From NCBI RefSeq assembly GCF_001939045.1, contig NZ_MKIM01000025.1, positions 243,707 through 307,706 of the forward strand: DNA of 64,000 nucleotides, read 5' to 3'. Position 1 is the stretch's first letter, and each line of letters opens with the position of its first letter. This DNA comes from Rhizobium oryziradicis. GTDB lineage: Bacteria > Pseudomonadota > Alphaproteobacteria > Rhizobiales > Rhizobiaceae. The position numbers were made by a program, and so were the translations under genes. Positions 1 to 9,253 of this stretch are shown here, in pieces. Below the pieces are notes generated by a model that was not told where the DNA came from, made no database searches, and worked only from the letters and a program-made list of their open reading frames with translations.

Positions 1-1015
1 GGGTTTCGATCTGGATCTGGATGTAGAGATCACCCATCTGCGCCGAGCGCAGCACCGGCATGCCCTTGCCCTTCAGGCGGAATTGCTTGCCTGACTGGGT
101 TCCTTCCGGCACGCTCACGCGCGACTTGGTGCCGTCCAGCGTGGTGACATCAAATGTGCCGCCCAGTGCTGCCGTGGTCATCGAAATCGGCACGGAGCAA
201 TAGAGATCGGCCCCTTCGCGCTGGAAGAACTGATGCGGCTTGACCGACAGGAACATATAGAGATCGCCTGACGGACCACCGCGCAAGCCTGCCTCGCCCT
301 CGCCTTGCAGACGAATGCGGGTACCATCTTCAATACCGGCTGGAATGCTCACCGAGAGCTGGCGCTCTTCCGTGGTGCGGCCCTGGCCATGGCACTTGAC
401 GCAAGGATCACTGATGATCTGGCCGCGCCCATGACAGGTCGGGCAGGTGCGCTCCACCGAGAAAAAGCCTTGGCTTGCCCGCACCCGGCCAGACCCCTGA
501 CAGGTGCCGCAGGTGGTGGGCTTGGTGCCGGGCTTGGCACCGGAGCCAGAGCAGACATCACAGGTGATCGAGGTTGGCACCCGGATCTGGGCAGTTTTGC
601 CGGTAAAGGCCTCTTCCAGCGAAATTTCCATGTTGTAGCGTAGGTCTGCGCCGCGTTCACGACCACCGGTCGAGCGCTGACGGCCACCACGGCCACCACC
701 CATCATTTCGCCAAAAATATCTTCAAAGATGTCCGAGAAGCCGCCGCCGCCAGCAAAACCGCCGCCGCCGCCGCCGCCCATGCCGCCCTGCTCAAAAGCA
801 GCATGGCCAAAACGATCGTAGGCCGCACGCTTCTGGGAATCTTTCAGCGTTTCATAGGCCTCATTGATCTCTTTAAACTTCTTTTCCGATTCGGCGTCGC
901 CTGGATTTTTATCCGGGTGATACTTCATCGCCAATTTGCGAAAAGCGCTTTTCAGCTCCTTTTCGTCTGCTGTTTTGGAGACACCCAGTGTCTCGTAATA
1001 ATCTGCTTTTGCCAT
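1..1015 (-). CDS. dnaJ: Chaperone DnaJ (Hsp40), C-terminus cut by window edge
   Basis: Cytoplasmic co-chaperone that binds unfolded proteins and stimulates the DnaK ATPase. The 338 codons visible begin [12 protein letters not shown] and carry a J domain with the HPD motif near residue 33, a Gly/Phe-rich stretch near residues 72-105, and four zinc-binding repeats ([32 protein letters not shown]). The first part of the C-terminal substrate-binding region follows. The family is usually about 375-380 residues, so roughly 40 C-terminal residues lie outside the window. The start lies 4 nt after the stop of the small gene upstream, so dnaK, that gene and dnaJ very likely share a transcript and dnaJ may depend on translational coupling; no strong ribosome binding site is seen. 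Confidence 0.97.
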   Translation of the reverse strand, partial: MAKADYYETLGVSKTADEKELKSAFRKLAMKYHPDKNPGDAESEKKFKEINEAYETLKDSQKRAAYDRFGHAAFEQGGMGGGGGGGFAGGGGFSDIFEDIFGEMMGGGRGGRQRSTGGRERGADLRYNMEISLEEAFTGKTAQIRVPTSITCDVCSGSGAKPGTKPTTCGTCQGSGRVRASQGFFSVERTCPTCHGRGQIISDPCVKCHGQGRTTEERQLSVSIPAGIEDGTRIRLQGEGEAGLRGGPSGDLYMFLSVKPHQFFQREGADLYCSVPISMTTAALGGTFDVTTLDGTKSRVSVPEGTQSGKQFRLKGKGMPVLRSAQMGDLYIQIQIET

Positions 1016-1019
1016 GATC

Positions 1020-1481
1020 TTACAAAGCTCTCAAAGCCTTAGCCACGCCTGCGTGGTTGCCTGTCTTTTGTCCAGCCTGTGCATCGCAGGCAGACATGTC
1101 CCTGTCAAAATCAGCAGCCGCTTGCTGCGCATCCCCCATTAGCAACTGCCTCTCTTTACCGCGCTCTGCAATTGCCTCTGAAAGAGACGTGCCTGCAAAA
1201 CCAAGAGAATGGGCTGCCAGATCACAAGAGGACACTTGTCCGCCTGCTTTCTTGCGCTTCAACGCATCCTCTATCAACGGTCCGAGACTGCCAACGATAC
1301 GGCGCAAAAGCGCCGTATCATGCGCTGAAATTGCCTTGATCATTGCCTTTTCGGCATTGCTGATCCGCTCATGCACGTCGCTGCTTGACGCGGCATGGGC
1401 GGTCAGGCTGCCAGCCAAAGCAAATGCGGCTGGCCCGAAGGCCAGCCATCTGAGGAGATTTTGCCGCTTGGAAGACCGCAT
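1020..1481 (-). CDS. Small predicted exported protein between dnaK and dnaJ
   Basis: Protein of 153 residues that I do not recognise by family. It starts MRSSKRQN and has a basic N-terminus, a hydrophobic core and an Ala-x-Ala cleavage site near residue 30, so it is predicted to be secreted to the periplasm. The mature part is mostly helical and contains two cysteines (SSCDL and MSACD) that could form a disulphide. The ATG shares its A with the dnaK stop codon (TGATG), and dnaJ begins 4 nt beyond its end, so it is embedded in the heat-shock operon and should be co-expressed. Its partner or role cannot be inferred beyond that; a link to envelope stress is only a guess. Confidence 0.8.
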   Translation of the reverse strand: MRSSKRQNLLRWLAFGPAAFALAGSLTAHAASSSDVHERISNAEKAMIKAISAHDTALLRRIVGSLGPLIEDALKRKKAGGQVSSCDLAAHSLGFAGTSLSEAIAERGKERQLLMGDAQQAAADFDRDMSACDAQAGQKTGNHAGVAKALRAL

Positions 1482-3391
1482 CAAGCCGACTTCTTCGTGC
1501 TATCGTCCTTCACTTCTTCATAATCGGCATCAACGATGCCGTCATCATGTTGTGCTGCACCATCTGCACCGCCCTCAGCCTGCTGCGATTCGTAAATCGC
1601 CTGACCCAGCTTCATGGACACTTCCATGAGGGTCTGTGTCTTGGCCTGAATGTCCTCAGCGTTTGGCTCGGACACTTCAACGGCTTCCTTCAGGGTGGCA
1701 ATCGCATCTTCGATCGCCTTGCGGTCTTCAGCAGACACCTTATCACCATAATCCTTCACCGACTTCTCGGTGGAGTGGATCAGGCTTTCGGCCTGGTTCT
1801 TGGCTTCAACAACGGCGCGACGGTTCTTGTCGGCTTCAGCATTGGCTTCAGCGTCCTTGACCATCTTCTCGATGTCAGCATCCGACAGACCACCAGAGGC
1901 CTGAATGCGGATCTGCTGTTCCTTGCCGGTGCCCTTGTCCTTGGCCGAAACCTGCACGATGCCGTTGGCGTCGATATCGAAGGTCACTTCGATTTGAGGT
2001 ACGCCGCGGGGTGCTGGTGGCAGGCCAACGAGGTCGAACTGGCCCAGCAGCTTGTTGTCAGCAGCCATTTCGCGCTCACCCTGAGACACACGGATGGTCA
2101 CTGCCTGCTGATTGTCGTCAGCGGTCGAGAACACCTGGCTCTTCTTGGTCGGGATCGTCGTGTTACGGTCGATCAGACGGGTGAAGACACCGCCGAGGGT
2201 TTCAATGCCGAGCGACAGCGGGGTCACGTCGAGCAGCAGAACGTCCTTGACGTCGCCCTGCAACACGCCAGCCTGAATGGCAGCACCCATGGCAACCACT
2301 TCGTCCGGGTTCACACCCTTGTGTGGCTCCTTGCCGAACAGCTGCTTTACAACTTCCTGCACCTTTGGCATGCGGCTCATGCCACCAACCAGAACAACTT
2401 CGTCGATGTCAGCAGCAGTCACGCCAGCGTCCTTGAGGGCTGCCTTGCACGGTGCAACAGTGCGCTGAACCAGATCGTCCACCAGGTTTTCAAACTTGGC
2501 GCGGGTCAGCTTCATGGTCAAATGCTTTGGACCAGACGCATCAGCCGTGATGAACGGCAGATTGATTTCGGTCTGCTGCGAAGACGACAGTTCGATCTTG
2601 GCCTTTTCAGCAGCTTCCTTCAAACGCTGAAGAGCGAGCTTGTCGTTCTTCAGTTCAATGCCCTGCTCCTTCTTGAATTCTGCTGCCAGATATTCAACCA
2701 GACGCATGTCGAAGTCTTCACCACCGAGGAAGGTGTCACCATTGGTAGACTTCACTTCAAACACGCCATCGCCGATTTCCAGAACGGAAATATCGAAAGT
2801 ACCACCGCCCAAGTCGTAAACGGCAATGGTCTTGCCTTCGGTCTTGTCGAGGCCGTAAGCGAGAGCGGCAGCGGTTGGCTCGTTGATGATGCGTAGAACT
2901 TCGAGACCAGCGATGCGGCCTGCATCCTTGGTGGCCTGACGCTGGGCGTCATTGAAGTAAGCGGGAACGGTGATGACGGCCTTCTCGACCTTTTCGCCAA
3001 GGTAAGCTTCTGCCGTTTCCTTCATCTTCTGCAAGATCATCGCAGAGATCTGGGCTGGCGAATAACCCTTGTCATTGGCCTGTACCCATGCGTCGCCATT
3101 ATCGCCCTTGACGATATTGAACGGCACAAGGCCCTTGTCCTTTTCAACCGTTGGATCTTCGTAGCGGCGGCCAATGAGGCGCTTGACAGCGAAGAGCGTG
3201 TTGGTTGGATTGGTGACGGCCTGACGCTTGGCGGGCTGGCCAACGAGGCGCTCGCCATCGTCCGAGAAAGCCACCATGGAAGGCGTTGTACGTGCGCCTT
3301 CAGAATTCTCAATTACCTTGGAATCCTTGCCGTCCATGACGGCCACGCAAGAATTGGTCGTGCCAAGGTCAATACCGATTACTTTAGCCAT
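1481..3391 (-). CDS. dnaK: Chaperone DnaK (Hsp70)
   Basis: ATP-dependent cytoplasmic chaperone of 636 residues, the usual family length. The N-terminal actin-like ATPase shows the phosphate-binding loop [13 protein letters not shown] at residues 6-18 and DLGGGTFD near residue 195. The interdomain region ends in [14 protein letters not shown], followed by the substrate-binding domain and a helical lid ending in [11 protein letters not shown]. The start is set by a strong AAGGAG about 8 nt before the ATG. The upstream in-frame codons as far as 3460 are not conserved DnaK sequence and fall within the leader. A heat-shock promoter lies about 110 nt upstream. dnaK overlaps the small exported-protein gene by one base. 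Confidence 0.98.
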   Translation of the reverse strand: MAKVIGIDLGTTNSCVAVMDGKDSKVIENSEGARTTPSMVAFSDDGERLVGQPAKRQAVTNPTNTLFAVKRLIGRRYEDPTVEKDKGLVPFNIVKGDNGDAWVQANDKGYSPAQISAMILQKMKETAEAYLGEKVEKAVITVPAYFNDAQRQATKDAGRIAGLEVLRIINEPTAAALAYGLDKTEGKTIAVYDLGGGTFDISVLEIGDGVFEVKSTNGDTFLGGEDFDMRLVEYLAAEFKKEQGIELKNDKLALQRLKEAAEKAKIELSSSQQTEINLPFITADASGPKHLTMKLTRAKFENLVDDLVQRTVAPCKAALKDAGVTAADIDEVVLVGGMSRMPKVQEVVKQLFGKEPHKGVNPDEVVAMGAAIQAGVLQGDVKDVLLLDVTPLSLGIETLGGVFTRLIDRNTTIPTKKSQVFSTADDNQQAVTIRVSQGEREMAADNKLLGQFDLVGLPPAPRGVPQIEVTFDIDANGIVQVSAKDKGTGKEQQIRIQASGGLSDADIEKMVKDAEANAEADKNRRAVVEAKNQAESLIHSTEKSVKDYGDKVSAEDRKAIEDAIATLKEAVEVSEPNAEDIQAKTQTLMEVSMKLGQAIYESQQAEGGADGAAQHDDGIVDADYEEVKDDSTKKSA

Positions 3392-3498
3392 TTTATTCTC
3401 TCCTTGAAGCAGGCTGTCAGAACCCCAACAGGCATTCAGTGACAACCCCTCGACGTGCATGGTCTACGGGAATGCGCAGCTGCGCTGCCTTATGCGGG

Positions 3499-3529
3499 CT
3501 ATATAAGAAGCGGAATTTGCGACTGCAAG
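3499..3529 (-). promoter_or_regulatory. RpoH-type heat-shock promoter of dnaK
   Basis: On the minus strand CTTG (3526-3529) is followed by an 18-nt spacer and CTTATATAG (3499-3507). This fits the alphaproteobacterial sigma-32 consensus CTTG-N17/18-CYTATNTNNG apart from the last base. Transcription would start near 3490, leaving a leader of about 100 nt before the dnaK ATG. The gap 3392-3777 between dnaK and the penicillin-binding protein shows nothing else I can identify. Confidence 0.75.
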
Positions 3530-3777
3530 GCACCAAATTGACGATGCCTGCAAACATCTCCGTTTTTTGTCATATTCGTTTTTGTCAGAATAGTGAGGTG
3601 GGTGTGCATAAGAAGCACGTCAACCCGCGTGTGATCATTGTTTCATTCCGTCACCTTGTCGCAACCTTACCTCATAAGCCATCCAGGACGCCAACATTAT
3701 TGGCGATACCCCAGTACTGTCCTGCCACAGCTACCGTAAAAGGGGGCATTTCGCTCTTTCTACAGGCCGCAGCATGG

Positions 3778-6330
3778 TTAGCGTCCCATCAAAATGTCGA
3801 GCAAGGTGGTGTTATCGCCTCGATTGCCCTGTGCGCGCGGACGTCCGCCCACATCGGCGGGCGGCATTGCACCGGCATCTCCGCCAGGATAACCGTTTTG
3901 CACCGGCGGATAGCCTTGCGGCTCCTGACCCGGCGGCACACGTCCTTCCAACACCAGCGGACCTTCCGGGCGGCCATCGCCCGGAGCGTTATATGGACGA
4001 TCGTAAGGATCGGCATCTTCTGGCCGATTGTCTGGCTCATAGCGACCCTGCCCATATTGGCCTTGCTGTCGCGGAGGCACACCTTGTTGTGCTGGCTGGC
4101 GAACATTAGGCTGATTTGCATTTGGATAGGTTGCGGGCGGATAAGCGTCCTGCGGTTGGTTCATCGCCGGATTTGGTGCCGGATTTGGCGCTTGCGAAGA
4201 TCCTGCAGGCATCTGGGTCGGGTCCACCGGCTGTGGCGCAGGCGGATACTCATTTTCCGGCGTCGACGGCGTGCCAGACAAGACCTGACGGATCATCGAG
4301 GTCAGCGAAGGTTCCTGATCTGTTTGCGGGGTTGGATCGCCGAACAGCGGCACCGGCGTCAGCCCTTTTTGCGCCACCGTCATGAAATCCTTCCAGGTTT
4401 TGGCCGGCAGGCCACCACCGGTCACCTTTTTCATCGGCGTACCATCATCATTGCCAAACCACACGCCAGTGGTGAGATTGCTGGTGAAACCAACAAACAA
4501 GGCGTCGCGATAGGATTGGGTGGTGCCGGTCTTGCCAGCCGCCTGCCAGTCTTTCAGGCGCGCCGCCTTGCCCGAGCCACTGGTGATCACGCCTTCCATC
4601 ATCTGGGTCATTTCACCCACCACCTTCTGGCTCAGCACCCGCGGCGGCGCACCATAGTCTGCGGTGTATAGAACCTTGCCATCTGTGTCGGTAATCTGGC
4701 TGATCACATGCGAGGTTGCCTTGTAACCACCGTTCATGAAAGGCGCATAAGCGGAAGTTAGCTCGAGCAGCGAAACTTCAGACGTGCCAAGGGCAATGGA
4801 GGCGTTGCTTTGCAACTCTGATTCAATGCCGAGACGGTGCGCCATCTTGATGACCTGATCAGGCCCCACCTTCACCACCAATTGTGCAGCAATGGTGTTG
4901 AGCGAATTGGCCAATGCATAGGCCAGCGTCACGGGACCATTGTATTTATGTTCGTAATTTTCCGGCGTCCAATTGCCGATTTTCACCGGACCGTCGGTCA
5001 TCACCGTTGCCGGTGTATCGCCCATTTCCATCGCCGTTGCATAGACAAATGGCTTAAACGACGATCCCGGCTGGCGCTTTGCCGTTACCGCCCGGTTAAA
5101 CTGGCTGGTGGCATAATCGCGCCCGCCCACAAGCGCGCGCACGGCCCCGTTGCCATCAAGGGCAACAAGTGCTGCCTGCGATGCGTTGAATTTCTTGCCA
5201 TCCTTGTCCAGCGTGGTGGCAATTGCCGCCTGCGCCGCACTCTCCAGTGCCGGATCAATGGTGGTGGTCACCACAATATCCTGTTTGACCTCGCCAATCA
5301 GCCCCTTCAACTGACCCGCCACCATATCGGCCACATACTGGCCCGATCCATCGGCCTGGCGCTTGGCGTGATCCGGTGTCTGCTTCATGGCGCGATTAAA
5401 GTCGCTGTCGGTGATATAGCCCTGCTCGCGCATCACACCCAGAACAATCTTGGCACGATCCTCCGCAGGTTTTGGATCGTTGACCGGCGACAGTCGCGAC
5501 GGTGCCTGCACCAGCCCCGCCAAAAGTGCGGCTTCACCCAGATTGATGTCGCGCGCTGATTTGTTAAAATAGCGCCGCGATGCGGCCTCGACGCCATAGG
5601 CGTTATCACCAAAATAGACGCGATTGAGATACATCGCCAAAATCTGGTCTTTGGTATATTTCTGCTCCAGCCAGAGCGACAGAAGCACTTCCTGCACCTT
5701 GCGCTCAAGGGTTTTCTTCGGCGACAAAAACAGGTTTCTGGCCAATTGCTGGGTGATGGTCGAGGCACCCTGCGCCCGATGGCCCAGCAGAATATTGGTG
5801 ACAAAGGCGCGGCCAATCCCTACAAAATCCACACCAAAATGGCTGTAGAAGCGCTTGTCTTCAATGGCCACAATGGCTTCTGGCATATAGGGCGACATTT
5901 CATCCAGCGGCAAGGCTTCGCCACCGGTTACGCCACGGTTGGCAATCAAGGTGCCATCGGTTGCGACAATCTTGATGTTGGGCGCGCGCGCGGGCACCTG
6001 CCATGTGCTGGCACTGGGCATTTGCGAGGCAAAATAGATCACCATGCCCACAACGCCGATGGTGCCCCAAATGCCGAAAACAATGCACCAGTAAAACAGG
6101 CGGCGGATCCAGCCAAACAGGCCAGTGGAGTTGGCTCTTTCGCGCCGACGTGCCTTTCTCGGCGGTGGCTCATCAACGCGTTCGCGGGATTTCCTGTTGG
6201 CGGCAGCCTTTGAACGTCCACCAGCCACGCGATCACTGCTATCGACCCGGATGTCATCATCGCTGTCATCATCCTCAGGCGCGCCAAAGGAGGGCTCGAT
6301 ACGGTTTCGTGACTTCTTCATACCTGCCAT
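3778..6330 (-). CDS. Class A penicillin-binding protein (PBP1A family)
   Basis: Bifunctional peptidoglycan glycosyltransferase/transpeptidase of about 850 residues, anchored in the inner membrane. After a charged, arginine-rich cytoplasmic N-terminus there is one transmembrane helix (about 78-101). A GT51 domain follows (about 146-320; catalytic Glu in AIEDKRFYSHFG near 157). The transpeptidase domain has SSFK (Ser423/Lys426), SLN (476-478) and KTGT (600-603). The last 150 residues are Pro/Gln/Gly-rich and probably disordered. The start MAGMKKSRNR was preferred because the next part, RIEPSF, resembles the N-terminus of rhizobial homologues as I remember them. ATG codons at 6321 and 6408 are alternatives and none has a good ribosome binding site. 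Confidence 0.93.
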   Translation of the reverse strand: MAGMKKSRNRIEPSFGAPEDDDSDDDIRVDSSDRVAGGRSKAAANRKSRERVDEPPPRKARRRERANSTGLFGWIRRLFYWCIVFGIWGTIGVVGMVIYFASQMPSASTWQVPARAPNIKIVATDGTLIANRGVTGGEALPLDEMSPYMPEAIVAIEDKRFYSHFGVDFVGIGRAFVTNILLGHRAQGASTITQQLARNLFLSPKKTLERKVQEVLLSLWLEQKYTKDQILAMYLNRVYFGDNAYGVEAASRRYFNKSARDINLGEAALLAGLVQAPSRLSPVNDPKPAEDRAKIVLGVMREQGYITDSDFNRAMKQTPDHAKRQADGSGQYVADMVAGQLKGLIGEVKQDIVVTTTIDPALESAAQAAIATTLDKDGKKFNASQAALVALDGNGAVRALVGGRDYATSQFNRAVTAKRQPGSSFKPFVYATAMEMGDTPATVMTDGPVKIGNWTPENYEHKYNGPVTLAYALANSLNTIAAQLVVKVGPDQVIKMAHRLGIESELQSNASIALGTSEVSLLELTSAYAPFMNGGYKATSHVISQITDTDGKVLYTADYGAPPRVLSQKVVGEMTQMMEGVITSGSGKAARLKDWQAAGKTGTTQSYRDALFVGFTSNLTTGVWFGNDDGTPMKKVTGGGLPAKTWKDFMTVAQKGLTPVPLFGDPTPQTDQEPSLTSMIRQVLSGTPSTPENEYPPAPQPVDPTQMPAGSSQAPNPAPNPAMNQPQDAYPPATYPNANQPNVRQPAQQGVPPRQQGQYGQGRYEPDNRPEDADPYDRPYNAPGDGRPEGPLVLEGRVPPGQEPQGYPPVQNGYPGGDAGAMPPADVGGRPRAQGNRGDNTTLLDILMGR

Positions 6331-6539
6331 TATGTGCTGGTCGACCTTTATAAAGGCCGAACGTGGGAACCTCTGCCGGAAAAATCTACTTATAATGTCT
6401 TGACCCATGAGGGAAGACCATGCCCCTGCTGCACGCTATTTGCGGCAACTCTAAGAAAGACCGGGTTTATCCGCAGAGAAAAGGGAACAAAACACCGCCG
6501 TCGCCGTTGTCCTTGCGAAAACAAACAGGGAGTTACCCG

Positions 6540-6863
6540 ATGGCTGATAATACACGTATGCAAGAAGAAATGCGCGCACTTCAAGAGCAGATTGCCACTT
6601 TGAAGGATAGTTTGACGTCGCAAGGCTATTCTGTTGCAGATCAGGTCCGCGACACTGCCTCCTCTGCTTTCAGTGGTGCCGCCCGCAAGGTTGATGGTGC
6701 CACCCGTTACGCCCGCAATGAAGCGGCATCCGTTGCTGGCATCGTGCGCGAGCACCCCACGGCAACATCGACAGCTCTGCTGGGTGCGGCATTGGTTGGC
6801 GGCCTGCTGGGCTACCTGCTGGGCAGCCAGACCGCAGAAGAACCCCGCCGCCGCTGGTATTGA
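6540..6863 (+). CDS. DUF883/ElaB-YqjD-like membrane-anchored protein
   Basis: Protein of 107 residues with the architecture of the ElaB/YqjD (DUF883) family. It has an N-terminal coiled coil (about 5-30), an Ala-rich amphipathic helix, the family-like segment REHPTATSTALLGAALVGGLLGY holding one C-terminal transmembrane helix, and an Arg-rich tail (EEPRRRWY). In E. coli such proteins are inner-membrane proteins that bind ribosomes in stationary phase; that role here is inference. The start is set by GGGAG with a 7-nt spacer; the frame is open upstream without support. A strong terminator follows within 30 nt. Confidence 0.82.
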   Translation: MADNTRMQEEMRALQEQIATLKDSLTSQGYSVADQVRDTASSAFSGAARKVDGATRYARNEAASVAGIVREHPTATSTALLGAALVGGLLGYLLGSQTAEEPRRRWY

Positions 6864-6890
6864 TTCGGCAGATTTTATGGCGAGGCAAAA

Positions 6891-6919
6891 GGGTGGCGCA
6901 TGATGCGCTGCCCTTTTTT
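6891..6919 (+). terminator. Rho-independent terminator of the DUF883 gene
   Basis: A 10-bp stem (GGGTGGCGCA with TGCGCTGCCC, two G-U pairs) encloses a 3-nt loop and is followed by six T. It also overlaps the last bases of the converging YbaK-type gene. Confidence 0.88.
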
Positions 6920-7376
6920 ATTGAAAAACATCAATCCATTGCGCCTGGGTCAACTCGGCCATGCGTTGCGGCGCAATGCGCACCGCCGAATTGGTAGCAC
7001 CAGCGGCTGGCACCACAACATCATAATCTTTCAGAGATACATCGCAAAAGATCGGTAGCGGTGTTGCCACCCCGAACGGGCATACACCGCCCACCGGATG
7101 GCTGGTTAGTGCCACCACCTCATCCGCGCCCAGCATGCGCGGTTTGCCACCAAAGCGCTCCTTGAACTTTTTATTATCCAACCGGCGCATGCCAGCGGCC
7201 ACCACCAGCATGGTCACATCACCCACCCGTAAACACAGGGTTTTGGCAATCTGGTCTGGCTCAACCCCATGGGCCTCGGCGGCCAAAGGCACAGTGGCCG
7301 AGCTTTGCTCGGTTTCAATCACATGAATATCGGGCGCATGGACCGCGAAGAAATCTTTGACAGATGTAAGGCTCAT
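6918..7376 (-). CDS. YbaK/EbsC-family aminoacyl-tRNA deacylase
   Basis: Cytoplasmic protein of 152 residues of the YbaK/ProX fold, which hydrolyses mischarged aminoacyl-tRNA in trans (typically Cys- or Ala-tRNA-Pro). Family features are the Lys in AKTLCLRVG, the segment LDNKKFKERFGGKPRML, the loop HPVGGVCPFG with its Gly-Gly-Val-x-Pro motif, and a C-terminal strand VVPAAGATNSAVRI. Substrate preference cannot be read from the sequence. Start MSLTSVKDFF was chosen because the 12 codons before it look unlike the family; no clear ribosome binding site is visible. The gene converges on the DUF883 gene. Confidence 0.88.
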   Translation of the reverse strand: MSLTSVKDFFAVHAPDIHVIETEQSSATVPLAAEAHGVEPDQIAKTLCLRVGDVTMLVVAAGMRRLDNKKFKERFGGKPRMLGADEVVALTSHPVGGVCPFGVATPLPIFCDVSLKDYDVVVPAAGATNSAVRIAPQRMAELTQAQWIDVFQ

Positions 7377-7593
7377 GCGAGAATTATGGAATGGTCTGCG
7401 ATCTGTGCGCAAGGCCAGTTTGAGGCAAATTCGTCAGAAATTTTCATCCTGCCCTTGAAATATGATCGGCAGACACCATTTACAGTCAAGCGACAGACGC
7501 GGATTTCTGATGCTGTCTGCATCGATGACGATGTTTGTTTTTGGTTAACCAAGAATTAAGCATTTGGCGCGATAGTTTAGACACACGGAAGAT

Positions 7594-7706
7594 AAGGCGA
7601 AAGCCTTTTCCCGTCAGTAGCTGAAGCCTCGCGCTTCGTTGACCACGGATGTACTGGCAACGAGATGAGCGAGTGGGAAAGGTCGGGTTAAATCCCCGGC
7701 CTTTTT
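7594..7706 (+). ncRNA. Candidate structured small RNA with intrinsic terminator
   Basis: Intergenic and non-coding, yet it folds into a nested set of helices by eye. These are AAGGC-GAAA-GCCTT (7594-7607, GNRA tetraloop); TTCCC/GGGAA (7608-7612 with 7675-7679); TCAG-TAG-CTGA (7614-7624); CTCGC/GCGAG (7628-7632 with 7669-7673); and CGTTG/CAACG (7637-7641 with 7658-7662) extended by CCA/TGG. A terminator hairpin GGTCGGG/CCCGGCC and five T follow at 7681-7706. It stands between the 5' end of the YbaK-type gene and the 3' end of the dipeptidase gene, so it is not a leader of either. I could not match it to 6S, 4.5S, tmRNA or a riboswitch. The 5' end is uncertain. Confidence 0.6.
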
Positions 7707-7743
7707 GCTTTTTGGGCCATGTTTGCTTTTGGGGCAATAGTGC

Positions 7744-7776
7744 AAAAAAATGCCCGGCACCATCACAGCACCGGGC
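7744..7776 (-). terminator. Terminator of the dipeptidase gene
   Basis: On the minus strand GCCCGG (7771-7776) pairs with CCGGGC (7752-7757) and is followed by A and seven T (7744-7750). It lies 12 nt after the dipeptidase stop codon. Confidence 0.8.
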
Positions 7777-7787
7777 GCTTTTCAAAC

Positions 7788-9176
7788 TCACTTCGCCAGA
7801 GCGTCGATAATCCTGATCCAGGAGCGGATGCCCTTATGGAACGAGTTCAGCTCGTATTTTTCATTGGGCGAGTGAATGCGGTCATCCACCAAGCCAAAGC
7901 CGACCAGCAGCGAATCCATGCCCAGGAATGTCTGGAAATCGCCGACAATCGGAATAGAGCCGCCCATACCAATCACTTCGGCAGGCTTTGGCCATTCGTC
8001 CGACAGGGCCGATTTGGCCTTGGTCAGGAACGCCGAATCATAGGGCAGTTGAATAGCAGGCGATGCACCATGCTCGTGGAATTCCACTGAGCAATCGGCC
8101 GGAATGCGCGCCCGCACAAAGGCGCGGAAATTCTCGCGGATTTTATCCGGGTTCTGATCACCCACCAGACGGAATGACACTTTGGCCGACGCCTTGGACG
8201 CAATCACCGTCTTGAAACCTTCGCCGGTATAGCCACCGATAATGCCGTTGACTTCGGCTGTTGGCCGCGCCCAGGTCAGTTCCAGCACGCTGCGGCCTTG
8301 CTCGCCTGCGGGAATGGACAGACCAACATCTTTCAGGAACGTATCAGCCGTGCGGCCCAGCTTGTCCCACGATGCCTTGATATTGGCAGGGGTTTCTTCC
8401 ACGCCATCATAAAAGCCATCAATGGTGATGCGGCCAGTCTCATCATGCAGATCGGCCAACACTTTGGTGAGAATATGGATGGGGTTGGCAGCGGCACCGC
8501 CAAACAGGCCGGAATGCAGATCGCGATCAGCGGCCGTTACCACAATTTCTTCACCCACCAGACCGCGAAGCGCTGCGGCAATGGCGGGCGTATCCTTGTC
8601 CCACATGCCGGTATCGCAAACCAAAGCAAAATCGCATTTCAGTTCAGCCGCATTGGCTTCCAAAAATGGCTTTAACGATGGGGAGCCGGATTCTTCTTCG
8701 CCTTCAAACAAAATGGTGATGCTGATAGGAAAACCGCCATGCACGGCCTTGTAGGCGCGGCAAGCTTCAACGAAGGTCATCAACTGGCCCTTGTCATCGG
8801 CAGTGCCGCGTCCGGTAATGACCTTGCGGCCCGGCGCGATTTCCTTGATGGCCGGTTCAAACGGATCATTTTCCCACAGATTAAGCGGATCCACCGGCTG
8901 CACATCATAATGGCCGTAGAACAGCACATGCGGCGCATTGGCCGCCAGCGCATCGTGATGACCGACCACCATGGGATGGCCGGAGGTGTCGCGCACAGAA
9001 GCGGTAAAGCCAAGGTCCGTCAGCTCTTTTGTCAGCCATTCGGCTGCCTTGCGGCAATCGGCTTTATAGGCCGGGTCCGTGGAAATCGACGGAATACGGA
9101 CGAGATCAAAAAGCCGTTCAAGACTTTGCGGCAAGGCTTTATCGGCCTCGGCCAAAACGGAGACAATATCGGTCAT
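7788..9176 (-). CDS. M20-family metallo-dipeptidase (ArgE/DapE/carnosinase-like)
   Basis: Zinc-dependent exopeptidase of 462 residues, probably cytoplasmic since no signal peptide is present. Metal ligands and catalytic residues typical of M20 are visible: FYGHYDVQPVD (His89, Asp91), GRGTADDKG (Asp127 or 128), FEGEEESGS (Glu160/161) and a C-terminal His in DDRIHSPNEKYEL. The central part forms the lid/dimerisation domain. It resembles the bacterial dipeptidase group annotated as M20/M25/M40 rather than succinyl-diaminopimelate desuccinylase; the true substrate is unknown. The start has AGGA 8 nt upstream. It is followed by its own terminator and preceded by a MarR gene in the same direction 77 nt away. 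Confidence 0.9.
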   Translation of the reverse strand: MTDIVSVLAEADKALPQSLERLFDLVRIPSISTDPAYKADCRKAAEWLTKELTDLGFTASVRDTSGHPMVVGHHDALAANAPHVLFYGHYDVQPVDPLNLWENDPFEPAIKEIAPGRKVITGRGTADDKGQLMTFVEACRAYKAVHGGFPISITILFEGEEESGSPSLKPFLEANAAELKCDFALVCDTGMWDKDTPAIAAALRGLVGEEIVVTAADRDLHSGLFGGAAANPIHILTKVLADLHDETGRITIDGFYDGVEETPANIKASWDKLGRTADTFLKDVGLSIPAGEQGRSVLELTWARPTAEVNGIIGGYTGEGFKTVIASKASAKVSFRLVGDQNPDKIRENFRAFVRARIPADCSVEFHEHGASPAIQLPYDSAFLTKAKSALSDEWPKPAEVIGMGGSIPIVGDFQTFLGMDSLLVGFGLVDDRIHSPNEKYELNSFHKGIRSWIRIIDALAK

Positions 9177-9253
9177 GGAATTATCCTGCGCTGTTCAAGT
9201 TGGTGAATTGATAGACCACCGCGCCCTCGGTTTCGAGGGAGCAGATCAAAAAA

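Noticed and set aside
1547-2896. A 449-codon open frame opposite dnaK
   Set aside because: It is the mirror of a highly conserved gene, has no ribosome binding site, and its translation resembles no family; high-GC conserved genes often leave the opposite strand open.
3439-4671. A 410-codon open frame opposite the penicillin-binding protein gene and its downstream gap
   Set aside because: Translation is rich in Arg, His and Trp with no domain; it overlaps the conserved gene and the dnaK promoter.
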